From the NCBI GenBank assembly GCA_002393895.1, contig DGUE01000040.1, positions 1 to 6,614 of the forward strand: a DNA stretch of 6,614 bases, read 5' to 3'. A program made the translations under genes and the position numbers. The notes under the pieces were generated by a model, which was not told the origin of the DNA, searched no databases, and worked only from the letters and a program-made list of their open reading frames with translations. Below are positions 1 to 6,098 of the stretch, piece by piece. This DNA comes from Bacteroidales bacterium UBA4318 (GTDB lineage: Bacteria > Bacteroidota > Bacteroidia > Bacteroidales > UBA932). Numbering within the stretch: the first letter of the stretch is position 1; each line of letters begins with the position of its first letter.

Positions 1-502
1 TGGCCATCTGGGGCCTGTGCTCGGGGTTCACGATGGTGGCAACGATGTTGCCTCCGAAAGCGGGGCGGATCTGGTAGAGAAGGTCGGTGTACTGCTCGTG
101 GGTCTTGATGTCCTCATAGTCCCCGATTTCAAGCTGGGTGCAGTCGGCGGTGAGGCCGCTGGTAAGGGCGGAACTCACGCGCGGGCCGAGGTCGCGGCCT
201 ATGACGGTGGCTCCCATCAGGCAGATCTGCGGATCCTCCTCCTTGAAGAGGTTCACGAGGATGTCCGTGTGGGGAAGGGAAGTGTAGGGGAAGAGGCCGG
301 GGGCGTCGAAGATGAAGAGTTTGTCCACTCCGTAGGGGAGTATCTGGCTCTCGACTTTGCCGGTGATGCCGCTTCCCGCTGCAACTGCGTGCAGCTGCAC
401 TCCGAGACGGTTTGCAAGTTTGCGGCCCTTGGTCAGCAGTTCCTGGGAGACTTCGGCAACGGTCGTGCCTTCTATCTCACAATATACGAATACGTTTTTC
501 AT
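1..502 (-). CDS. etfA: Electron transfer flavoprotein alpha subunit, N-terminal part (gene continues beyond left edge)
   Basis: This is the alpha subunit of the soluble heterodimeric electron transfer flavoprotein, which with EtfB moves electrons between an acyl-CoA dehydrogenase-type flavoenzyme and another redox partner in the cytoplasm. The start is the ATG at 502 on the minus strand, 4 bp after the etfB stop; 167 codons are visible before the window ends. The product begins MKNVFVYCEIEGTTVAEVSQ, the typical domain I start. Conserved family segments are GRDLGPRV (residues 102-109), the following SGLTADCT (115-122) and RPAFGGN (146-152). The C-terminal FAD-binding domain lies outside the window, so whether the gene is complete cannot be judged. 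The short spacing indicates cotranscription with etfB. Family assignment is secure; the physiological partner is inferred. Confidence 0.95.
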   Translation of the reverse strand, partial: MKNVFVYCEIEGTTVAEVSQELLTKGRKLANRLGVQLHAVAAGSGITGKVESQILPYGVDKLFIFDAPGLFPYTSLPHTDILVNLFKEEDPQICLMGATVIGRDLGPRVSSALTSGLTADCTQLEIGDYEDIKTHEQYTDLLYQIRPAFGGNIVATIVNPEHRPQMA

Positions 503-506
503 AGCT

Positions 507-1379
507 CTACCCGATAATCTTTTCGTTCAACAATTCCTGGATCAGGCCTTCCACATCGGCGTCGCTGCCGCTCAGGGTCTTGCTCTCCTTGGCCTGGAAA
601 ACTATGTTCTGCACGGCCTTCACCCTGGTGGGGGATCCGGCACTTCCGCACTGTGCAGGGTCGCCATCTACATCGGCAACGCTCCACTGTGTGAGGGTCA
701 GGTAGGGTTTCTGCTCGTAGAGATAATCGTATTTGCCGGCTTCTGCGGGGCGTTCGGCCGGGCAGCTGGCGCGTTTGTACTTCATCACGAGTTTGGCGTC
801 GCAGGGCCTGCAAGGGGTTGCGCTGCCGTTTACGGTAATCAGCAGGGGCAGGGGAGCGACCACGGTCTCCACACCTCCGTCGATGTGGCGGCGGATGGTG
901 GCCTTGCCGTCTTCCAGCTTAAGGATTTCCTCGGCGTAGGTGACCTGGTTGAGACCGAGTTTCTGCGCAACCTGAGGGCCCACCTGGGCGGTGTCGCCGT
1001 CGATTGCCTGGCGTCCGCCGATGATTATGTCGGGGATGCCTATCTTGCGGATTGCGGTAGCCAGGGCGTAGGAGGTGGCAAGCGTATCGGCGCCTGCAAA
1101 GAGGCGGTCGGTCAGCAGCCAGCCGGTGTCGGCGCCGCGGTACAGCCCCTGGCGTATGATTTCTCCCGCACGGGGCGGACCCATGGTGAGCACGCCGACG
1201 CTGGTGCCGGGATTCTGTTCTTTGATCTGGAGAGCTTGTTCCAGGGCGAGGAGGTCATCGGGATTGAAGATGGCCGGGAGGGCCGCCCTGTTGACAGTGC
1301 CGGCTTCAGTCATTGCGTCCTTGCCCACGTTACGCGTGTCCGGGACCTGCTTGGCCAGCACGATAATCTTGTATTCCAT
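507..1379 (-). CDS. etfB: Electron transfer flavoprotein beta subunit
   Basis: The 290-residue product has the full length expected for EtfB (FixA family), the partner of EtfA. The N-terminus MEYKIIVLAKQVPDT is characteristic. NPDDLLALEQAL (39-50) is a conserved helix, and RQAIDGDTAQVGPQ (123-136) is the nucleotide-binding loop. A segment resembling the ETF beta family signature is at 162-182 (IRRHIDGGVE followed by APLPLLITV). In families I know, the DGDTAQVGP form of the loop is found in FAD-binding, often bifurcating ETFs, whereas AMP-binding mitochondrial-type ETFs have a different loop, so bifurcation is a possibility and not shown. The gene lies just upstream of etfA in the same direction. 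A 53-bp gap with a promoter-like element separates it from the metallopeptidase gene. No Shine-Dalgarno sequence is evident before the ATG. Confidence 0.96.
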   Translation of the reverse strand: MEYKIIVLAKQVPDTRNVGKDAMTEAGTVNRAALPAIFNPDDLLALEQALQIKEQNPGTSVGVLTMGPPRAGEIIRQGLYRGADTGWLLTDRLFAGADTLATSYALATAIRKIGIPDIIIGGRQAIDGDTAQVGPQVAQKLGLNQVTYAEEILKLEDGKATIRRHIDGGVETVVAPLPLLITVNGSATPCRPCDAKLVMKYKRASCPAERPAEAGKYDYLYEQKPYLTLTQWSVADVDGDPAQCGSAGSPTRVKAVQNIVFQAKESKTLSGSDADVEGLIQELLNEKIIG

Positions 1380-1405
1380 AGTTTATGGTTTTAGTAAATA
1401 ACTCG

Positions 1406-1436
1406 CAAATATAGTAAAAAAACTAATTTGCCCTAA
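1406..1436 (-). promoter_or_regulatory. Probable promoter of etfBA
   Basis: On the minus strand the sequence TATATTTG (1413 down to 1406) matches the Bacteroides -7 consensus TAnnTTTG exactly. A weaker -33 element, TTAG against consensus TTTG, sits at 1436-1433 with a 19-bp spacer and overlaps the stop codon of the upstream metallopeptidase gene. The predicted leader before the etfB ATG at 1379 is about 20 nt. It suggests etfBA can be transcribed separately from the upstream three-gene group. It is a consensus match only. Confidence 0.5.
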
Positions 1437-2104
1437 CGCCTGTTGCTGGCAATCCCTATGTAATAGAGGAGCGTGGCGAGGGAGCCGAGTGCGGCAATCA
1501 CATAGGTATAGGCTGCCCATTTGAGGGCGTCTTTTGCCATAGGAAGGGTTTCGTAGGTGGCGATGCCGGAGGACTCCAGCCAGGCGATGGCACGGCGGCT
1601 GGCGTCAATCTCCACGGGGAGAGTGACCAGGCTGAAGATAGTTGTGAGCGCAAAGAGCGCGATGCCTGCCCACAACAGGGCGGGGAAAACATTGATGAAG
1701 ATTATTCCTGCGAGCAGCACCCACTGCACGGTATTGTTGGCAAAGCTGACCACAGGCACCATGGCACTGCGAAGTTTCAGGGGACCATAGCCCTTGGCGT
1801 GCTGGATGCAGTGCCCGGTTTCATGGGCGGCAACCGCAGCGGCAGCGATATTTCGCTGGGCATACACCGAATCCGACAGGTTGATCGTCTTTTTGGTGGG
1901 GTCGTAGTGGTCGGTGAGCTGCCCGTTCACGGAACCGATTTTTACATCGTTGATCCCGTTGTCTGCCATCATCCGGGCAGAGACCTCTGCTCCGCTCATA
2001 TTAATGCCTACCTTGGAGTATTTTTTGAAACGGCTGGTGAGCATGCTCTGCACAAGCAGGCTGAGCAGCATCACGACAATCATTATAATCCACGCAAAAT
2101 TCAT
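1433..2104 (-). CDS. YugP-type membrane zinc metallopeptidase
   Basis: This is an integral-membrane zinc metallopeptidase of the YugP / Zn_peptidase_2 family, related in mechanism to HtpX-like proteases. I place the start at the ATG at 2104, giving 223 residues; an in-frame TTG two codons earlier is less likely. Numbering from this ATG, an N-terminal membrane helix covers roughly residues 3-22. The zinc motif HETGH is at 94-98 and is followed by IQHAKGYGPLKLRS. Hydrophobic segments lie at about 117-161 (probably two helices) and 197-218, and the candidate third zinc ligand is the Glu in PVEIDAS (165). Length and topology are normal for the family. The substrate is unknown. It is the last gene of a likely operon with the Hsp15-like and DJ-1-like genes, 12 bp after the Hsp15 stop. 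Confidence 0.9.
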   Translation of the reverse strand: MNFAWIIMIVVMLLSLLVQSMLTSRFKKYSKVGINMSGAEVSARMMADNGINDVKIGSVNGQLTDHYDPTKKTINLSDSVYAQRNIAAAAVAAHETGHCIQHAKGYGPLKLRSAMVPVVSFANNTVQWVLLAGIIFINVFPALLWAGIALFALTTIFSLVTLPVEIDASRRAIAWLESSGIATYETLPMAKDALKWAAYTYVIAALGSLATLLYYIGIASNRR

Positions 2105-2116
2105 ATCCAAAACAAG

Positions 2117-2500
2117 TTAAGATTCATCCATGGCATCCCACAGCGCATCCAGTGTGCGGCGGTCTTTCTTGGTGGGGCGGCCGGTGCCCTTGTCCCTCTT
2201 CACGAAAAAGATCTCCTTCGGCGCGTGAAGCTTGTCCAGTTCCGCTGCCGGCGTGAGGTTCTCGGCGTATTCGGGCACAAGCGCCGCTCCGACGCGGGAG
2301 TGAAGCCCCGCCTTCACCCGGTAGGTCAATTCCACCGGGCCTTTGCGGATCACCAGCATGTCGCCGACCTTGACTTCCTTAGACGGTTTGCTGGGAACGC
2401 CGTTTACCTGCACCTTGTTGCCTTTGCAGGCTTCGGTGGCCTCCGATCGTGTCTTGAACACGCGGATGCACCAGAGGTATTTGTCCAGTCTGAGTTCCAT
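2117..2500 (-). CDS. hslR: Hsp15-type S4-domain RNA-binding protein
   Basis: The 127-residue protein has an N-terminal S4 RNA-binding domain at about 3-50 (RLDKYLWCIRVFKTRSEA, then NKVQVNG) and a basic tail, KRDKGTGRPTKKDRR (101-115). This is the domain layout of heat-shock protein 15. In E. coli, Hsp15 binds free 50S subunits that carry nascent chain-tRNA after abortive translation and helps recycle them; that role is carried over from the family. The length is close to the E. coli protein. The start ATG at 2500 lies 3 bp after the DJ-1-like stop, so translation is probably coupled. The symbol is given by homology and domain order; a paralogous S4 protein cannot be fully excluded. Confidence 0.88.
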   Translation of the reverse strand: MELRLDKYLWCIRVFKTRSEATEACKGNKVQVNGVPSKPSKEVKVGDMLVIRKGPVELTYRVKAGLHSRVGAALVPEYAENLTPAAELDKLHAPKEIFFVKRDKGTGRPTKKDRRTLDALWDAMDES

Positions 2501-2503
2501 TCT

Positions 2504-3079
2504 CTAGATAGTTTCCAGATAGAGGGCGTGACGCACTTGCTCCACCTTTTCCGGACATACTTTCCCTACAATTTCCAGGCCGAAGGATAGGGCGTGCCCG
2601 GCGCTTCGGCCGGTGATGATGCGGCCGGAGCAGATGGCGGGACGGGGTTCGAAGCGTGCCCCGGCCTTCTCCAGATATCCTTCGAAGCCGTCGAAGCAGG
2701 TGACGGTGGCTCCGGAAATCCCCTTCAACTGGCTGAGTACCAGGCCGGGAGCTGCGCAGATGGCTGCCACGGTGCCGCCGGCATCGTAGTGCTCCTGCAT
2801 CAGTTTTATCAGGGGCTTGCAGGCTGCCAGGCTCTTGCTGCCAGGCATTCCGCCCGGAAAGATGAGCACGTCCTTTTCCGTGGTGCCGGAGTGGTCTATA
2901 TCCATAAAGGGGAGATTCTCATCCACCCCAACCATCACCCCGTGGGAACTCTGGGCGAACGGATCTTCGCCTATGCCTACCAGTTTGGAATGCAGCCCTG
3001 CGCGCCTCAGCACGTCGTTGGTGCCAAGGGCCTCGACATCCTCGAAACCATCGGCCAGAAATATATAAATGCCTTTCAT
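2504..3079 (-). CDS. DJ-1/PfpI family protein (ThiJ/YajL-like)
   Basis: The 191-residue product is a complete single-domain DJ-1 superfamily protein. The expected elements are present in order: ADGFEDVEA (9-17) containing the conserved acidic residue Glu16, PGGMPG (75-80) and AAICAAPGLVL (105-115) with the nucleophile-elbow cysteine Cys108. ITGRSAGHALSFGLEIVG (155-172) is the usual C-terminal signature. Relatives are reported as glyoxalase III, protein/nucleotide deglycase or chaperone-like stress proteins; those assignments are debated, so I give none. There is no signal peptide, so it should be cytoplasmic. It is the first gene of the minus-strand group and is divergent from the isomerase-like gene. 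The ATG at 3079 is the only good start. Confidence 0.92.
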   Translation of the reverse strand: MKGIYIFLADGFEDVEALGTNDVLRRAGLHSKLVGIGEDPFAQSSHGVMVGVDENLPFMDIDHSGTTEKDVLIFPGGMPGSKSLAACKPLIKLMQEHYDAGGTVAAICAAPGLVLSQLKGISGATVTCFDGFEGYLEKAGARFEPRPAICSGRIITGRSAGHALSFGLEIVGKVCPEKVEQVRHALYLETI

Positions 3080-3107
3080 ATCTTAAAATTCATTAACTTC
3101 GCGTTTG

Positions 3108-3138
3108 TAAATATAGGAAAAATATGGAAGAAAAGAAA
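3108..3138 (-). promoter_or_regulatory. Possible promoter of the DJ-1/hslR/metallopeptidase operon
   Basis: On the minus strand TATATTTA (3115 to 3108) is one base off TAnnTTTG, and TTTC (3138 to 3135) is one base off the TTTG -33 element, with a 19-bp spacer. It would leave a leader of about 20 nt before the ATG at 3079. The -33 part would lie inside the first codons of the divergent isomerase-like gene, so the two promoters may interfere. Two mismatches make this tentative. No equally good box was found for the plus-strand gene; the best candidate is TAACTTCG at 3094-3101. Confidence 0.3.
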
Positions 3139-4101
3139 CTCTACCCGTTCAGGCTCACATGCATCGAAGACACTTATCCCTGGGGGAGCGAGGAGTTCCG
3201 CCTCGCGGATCTTGGCTACCGCGACACTTTCGTGCACGACGGCTGGCTCTCCGGCAGCACCCTGGGAGAGTTGATGGAGACTTATCTCGACCGTGTGACG
3301 GGAGAACACGTTTTTGACGCCTTCGGGGTGCAGTTTCCCTTCCAGATACGCAGGCTGAACGTGAAGGGCAGGATGCCGCTCCGCGTCAGTCCGGAAGATG
3401 AGACCGCGCGCGACCGCTACGACCATCTGGGCAAGGAAAAACTCTGGTATGTGGTTTCGGCAGATAAGGGCTCGCGCCTGCTGATAGGTTTCCGCCGCGA
3501 TACCGACGCTTCCGAACTCTATGCCGAGTGCCTGGAAGGAAATCCTGTGAAGCTTCTCAACACCCTCGAACCCCGCGCAGGGCAGTTTTTCTATATTCCT
3601 GCAGGCACTCCGCACTGCGCCTTCGGTCCCATGACTATAGTCGAGGTCAGCGAATCTTCCGCACTGGATTTCTGCCTCTGTGATTGGGGAAATGATGTGG
3701 GAGAGGAATTCGACGAGACGCTGAATATAATAGATGCGCTGGATTTCATTAAATACGAGCAGTATCCGGAGCGCCTGCTATCGGGCAACGCTGGCAACCG
3801 CCCTTCCGCCAGCGTGCCAGGTATAGAAACTCTGCTGCAACTTCCGCACTTCACCGTAAGCAAAGTGGATCTGAAACAACCGCTCAGCATAGGCAATGCT
3901 GAATCCGACACCTGCATAGCTTACACTTCCATAAAGGGTTCTTTCGAGGTTCAGACAACTCCCGAAGTCAGCCCAGACAGCGAACGACTCCTTGCCGCCA
4001 CCGAAGGCGAAACCGTGCTTATTCCGGCCGAAACCGCATCATTCATCCTCGCACCGCGCTCTTCCGACGCCGTCCTTCTGGAGGTGATGGTGGAAGCGTA
4101 A
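3124..4101 (+). CDS. Class I mannose-6-phosphate isomerase-like cupin protein, active site apparently degenerate
   Basis: The 325-residue product has the length and order of short bacterial class I phosphomannose isomerases: an N-terminal YPFRL...YPWGSEEF segment, GKEKLWYVVSADKG (103-116), and AGQFFYIPAGTPHCAFG (152-168) followed by EVSESSALDFCLCDWG (174-189). Active enzymes interconvert mannose-6-P and fructose-6-P using a metal held by Gln, His, Glu and His. Aligned from memory, the usual QVHP is here RVSP (Arg87, Ser89), the Glu of GKTE-W is Lys106, and the Arg of the TYR-x-YD motif is Cys184. Only His164 is kept. Residues 230-325 form the usual small C-terminal beta domain. The start ATG at 3124 is 44 bp from the divergent DJ-1 gene. 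It may be a non-catalytic or repurposed homologue, so I withhold the symbol manA. Superfamily assignment is firm; loss of activity is inference. Confidence 0.85.
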   Translation: MEEKKLYPFRLTCIEDTYPWGSEEFRLADLGYRDTFVHDGWLSGSTLGELMETYLDRVTGEHVFDAFGVQFPFQIRRLNVKGRMPLRVSPEDETARDRYDHLGKEKLWYVVSADKGSRLLIGFRRDTDASELYAECLEGNPVKLLNTLEPRAGQFFYIPAGTPHCAFGPMTIVEVSESSALDFCLCDWGNDVGEEFDETLNIIDALDFIKYEQYPERLLSGNAGNRPSASVPGIETLLQLPHFTVSKVDLKQPLSIGNAESDTCIAYTSIKGSFEVQTTPEVSPDSERLLAATEGETVLIPAETASFILAPRSSDAVLLEVMVEA

Positions 4102-4108
4102 AGTTTAC
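4098..4108. promoter_or_regulatory. Upstream operator palindrome of hipBA (site 1)
   Basis: GTAAA-G-TTTAC is a perfect 11-bp palindrome around one central base. It overlaps the TAA stop (4099-4101) of the isomerase-like gene and lies upstream of the -33 element. Extending to 4113 gives a second overlapping inverted pair, GTAAAG...CTTTAC. It is the inverted twin of site 2, with centres 41 bp apart, about four helical turns, which would suit cooperative binding of repressor dimers or a repressor-toxin complex on one DNA face. The binding protein is inferred to be the adjacent HipB-like product. Confidence 0.65.
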
Positions 4109-4127
4109 TTTACTTTATATCATATTT

Positions 4128-4157
4128 TTTGATTTAATGTAAACTTTACTATATTTG
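4128..4157 (+). promoter_or_regulatory. Promoter of the hipBA operon
   Basis: TTTG (4128-4131) and TATATTTG (4150-4157) match the Bacteroides -33 and -7 consensus elements exactly, with an 18-bp spacer. The predicted transcription start is within about 4161-4165, leaving an unusually short leader of roughly 8-12 nt before the ATG at 4173. Operator site 2 fills the 3' part of the spacer and ends at the base before the -7 box, so a bound repressor would block RNA polymerase. Confidence 0.75.
4139..4149. promoter_or_regulatory. Spacer operator palindrome of hipBA (site 2)
   Basis: GTAAA-C-TTTAC is a perfect 11-bp palindrome around one central base and is the exact reverse complement of site 1. 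Read on the minus strand, the match to site 1 extends to 14 of 15 bases. It sits between the two promoter boxes, the classical place for a repressor site. Confidence 0.7.
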
Positions 4158-4172
4158 CAGAAAAATGTACTC

Positions 4173-4472
4173 ATGATTAAGAGATATTCGGACAGTGAGA
4201 TACTGCAGATGATGGGCGAGCGGTTTCGCCGATATCGTATTGCCCTTGGAATGACACAGGCGGAACTCTCGGAAAAGGCTGGAGTGTCCAGGATGACGAT
4301 ACATAAGTTCGAGACAGGAGCTGCCCGGAACGTATCAGCATTGACTCTTCTCACCTTGCTTCGCTATACAGGACTCATTGAGAATTTCGACTCTTTGATT
4401 CCCGATGTTCCGGAGTCTCCATATTCAAAACTCACCGACAGAAAACGCGTAAGACATGGCAACAAGGAATAG
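4173..4472 (+). CDS. hipB: HipB-like XRE-family antitoxin/repressor
   Basis: The 99-residue protein has one Cro/C1-type helix-turn-helix at about residues 12-70; the core TQAELSEKAGVSRMTIHKFE (28-47) is a textbook XRE HTH. I chose the ATG at 4173 over an in-frame TTG at 4155, because the TTG lies inside the -7 promoter box. In HipBA systems HipB dimerises, binds operators upstream of its own gene and neutralises the HipA kinase by complex formation. The two GTAAA-N-TTTAC palindromes upstream support autoregulation here. The C-terminal tail (80-99, rich in Lys and Arg) looks disordered. The gene ends 17 bp inside hipA, so the two should be translationally coupled. The symbol is assigned from domain and context. 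Confidence 0.87.
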   Translation: MIKRYSDSEILQMMGERFRRYRIALGMTQAELSEKAGVSRMTIHKFETGAARNVSALTLLTLLRYTGLIENFDSLIPDVPESPYSKLTDRKRVRHGNKE

Positions 4473-5973
4473 AAGTGATAACCAGATGATTGTGGTTTCC
4501 CTTTGGGGCGAGCCTGTCGGTACTCTTTCGTGGAATCCTCGGACGCAGGTAAGTACTTTTTGGTTCTCTCCTGAATATTTCTCGGGCAGATACGATTTGG
4601 CTCCCATCTCGTTTCCTAAGGCAATGCAGTCCCCTGCCATCGGCATCACCGGATTTCGGGAGCCCAGGATTTACCAAGGCCTTCCTCCCTTCCTTGCGGA
4701 CTCTCTCCCCGACCGGTGGGGGAATGCCCTTTTTGATCAATGGTTTGCAGAGGAGGGGCTTCATGAGAAGGATAAGACTCCGTTGACAAAACTGTCGTTC
4801 ATTGGCCGCCGCGCAATCGGAGCCCTGGAGTTCGCCCCTGTTATTGAAAGCGGATTCCATGATGCCCAGACCATCCGGATAGATGCGCTGTATGAACTGG
4901 CGAAGAACGTTGAGCAGAGACTCTCAGGCGCACAAATAGAAGCGGGGGAGCATCTGACGCGAAAAGCCCTTATGGCTATCGGAACATCTGCAGGAGGACG
5001 TCAGATGAAGGCGATAGTATCCATCGCTCCTGACGGTTCCTATCACAGCGGTCAGACTACGGCGGATCCATCCTATGAGCATTGCATCATCAAGTTCAAC
5101 ACGCCTGAACACGCGTTGTCGGAAACTGAAATGACCTATTACGAGATGGCGACTGCCGCCGGCATAACAATGATGCCCTGCCGGCTTGTAGAGGTAGAGG
5201 GAGTGCGTCATTTCCTGACTCGCCGCTTCGATCGCGTCTCCGGCCGGAAATTATTCACTCAGACCCTTGCGGCAGTCGATCCTTCCGCCCACAGTTACGA
5301 AGAAATGTTCCGAACGGCGCGGGAACTTTCCATCCCGAAGTCCGAGATAGATGAACTGTTCCGCAGGGCGGCGTTCAACGTTCTCGCAAACAACACGGAC
5401 GACCATGAGAAGAACTTCTCCTTCCTTATGGACCATGACGGAGAATGGCACCTTTCACCGGCGTACGATTTGACGTTCATAATTGCAACTGACGGGCGTG
5501 AGCCTGAGACGGTGCATTGCATGCCAATCGCAGGTAAGGTGACCGGGATAACTGAAGAGGATCTTCTCACGCTCGGGAAGAATAATGCCGTAAAGGATCC
5601 CGCCGGCATTATCCGGGAAGTTAGGAAGGGCATTTCTGTCTTTATGGAGGCCGCACACCGCAACGGTGTGGACGCTTTCCATAGAGAACTCATTGCCGGA
5701 CGACTGTCGGAACTCAATCCTGGATTGGAGATTGAGGTGCCGGTTGGGAAATCATATTCTTTCGTGGCCGCTGATGGTGTCAAAGTGGAGAATATACATT
5801 TTGAGCGTACCAGTTCCGGTAATATTCACATTCTGGCCACAGTTGATGGCCGGGCGGCCAAGTACGTGGTTACCCCTAAGAAGAGCCTTTATCAGGAAAT
5901 CATCGATGCAGGATTCAACGGGATGCCTGAGAAAAAAAAGGAGGAACTGGTCCGGCAGTATCTTCTACAATAG
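4456..5973 (+). CDS. hipA: HipA-family serine/threonine kinase toxin
   Basis: This 505-residue protein is a HipA-family kinase. The HipA N-terminal subdomain spans about 12-125 (SLWGEPVGTL; LPPFLADSLPDRWGN at 76-90). The kinase part runs from about 165 to 425: Gly/Ser-rich loop GTSAGGRQMKA (176-186, Ser178 a candidate autophosphorylation site), the ATP-contacting lysine region IIKF (Lys213), catalytic NTDDHEKNFSF (313-323, Asp315 and Asn320) and metal-binding PAYDLTF (335-341, Asp338). All key residues are present, so it is probably active; relatives phosphorylate aminoacyl-tRNA synthetases or similar targets and cause growth arrest. The target is unknown here. E. coli HipA has about 440 residues; the last ~75 residues here (431-505) are an extra segment. 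ATG 4456 overlaps hipB by 17 bp; Met11 (4486) is an alternative start closer to the usual HipA N-terminus. Confidence 0.92.
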   Translation: MATRNRSDNQMIVVSLWGEPVGTLSWNPRTQVSTFWFSPEYFSGRYDLAPISFPKAMQSPAIGITGFREPRIYQGLPPFLADSLPDRWGNALFDQWFAEEGLHEKDKTPLTKLSFIGRRAIGALEFAPVIESGFHDAQTIRIDALYELAKNVEQRLSGAQIEAGEHLTRKALMAIGTSAGGRQMKAIVSIAPDGSYHSGQTTADPSYEHCIIKFNTPEHALSETEMTYYEMATAAGITMMPCRLVEVEGVRHFLTRRFDRVSGRKLFTQTLAAVDPSAHSYEEMFRTARELSIPKSEIDELFRRAAFNVLANNTDDHEKNFSFLMDHDGEWHLSPAYDLTFIIATDGREPETVHCMPIAGKVTGITEEDLLTLGKNNAVKDPAGIIREVRKGISVFMEAAHRNGVDAFHRELIAGRLSELNPGLEIEVPVGKSYSFVAADGVKVENIHFERTSSGNIHILATVDGRAAKYVVTPKKSLYQEIIDAGFNGMPEKKKEELVRQYLLQ

Positions 5974-5986
5974 AGCAGCATTGCTG

Positions 5987-6098
5987 ATGACACGCCTTGC
6001 ACAAAACTGCAAGGCCAGGCGTCTCGAAAAGGGACTCAGCAGGAATACCCTTGCCGCAAAGTGCGGTGTTCCGGCACCAACGATAGAAAGAAGACAGG
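5987..6098 (+). pseudogene. Truncated second XRE/HTH regulator (N-terminal fragment)
   Basis: From the ATG at 5987, 13 nt after the hipA stop, the frame reads MTRLAQNCKARRLEKGLSRN and then TLAAKCGVPAPTIER. That is the first two-thirds of an XRE helix-turn-helix, a type I recognise from Bacteroidales hipBA-like pairs. Homology stops at about residue 35, around 6090-6098, exactly where the stop codon of the opposing ATPase fragment begins. The open frame continues to 6175 but is then simply antisense to that fragment. Intact relatives continue with a phenylalanine-containing F-E-R-T-G-K-type segment, so a small deletion or a recombination joint at ER is likely. The missing part includes the end of the HTH domain, so DNA binding is unlikely. 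Confidence 0.6.
5994..6015. other. Perfect 8-bp hairpin just after hipA
   Basis: GCCTTGCA (5994-6001), loop CAAAAC, then TGCAAGGC (6008-6015) form a perfect 8-bp stem with a 6-nt loop, starting 20 nt after the hipA stop codon. No T-tract follows, so it is not a standard intrinsic terminator. It could be an mRNA 3'-end structure, or chance inside the regulator fragment that it overlaps. Confidence 0.5.

Noticed and set aside
357..1394. Long plus-strand open frame of 345 codons, and another at 17-517, over the etf genes
   Set aside because: Both are antisense to clearly recognisable etfA and etfB, and their translations show no family motifs. They are by-products of GC-rich codon use.
1799..3274. 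Plus-strand open frames opposite the metallopeptidase, Hsp15 and DJ-1 genes
   Set aside because: The opposing minus-strand frames carry intact family motifs (HETGH, S4 domain, AAICAAPG), so the plus frames are shadows.
3076..3615. Minus-strand frame of 179 codons inside the isomerase-like gene
   Set aside because: It is antisense to a gene with a clear cupin/PMI pattern; the frame has no recognisable motifs.
4098..4149. Long hairpin terminator formed by the two inverted operator copies
   Set aside because: The 11-bp arms are AT-rich, separated by 30 nt and not followed by a T-tract; each arm is itself palindromic, which fits protein-binding sites better.
4425..5783. Several minus-strand frames opposite hipA
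   Set aside because: HipA has full-length homology with catalytic residues in order, and none of the opposing frames resembles a protein family.
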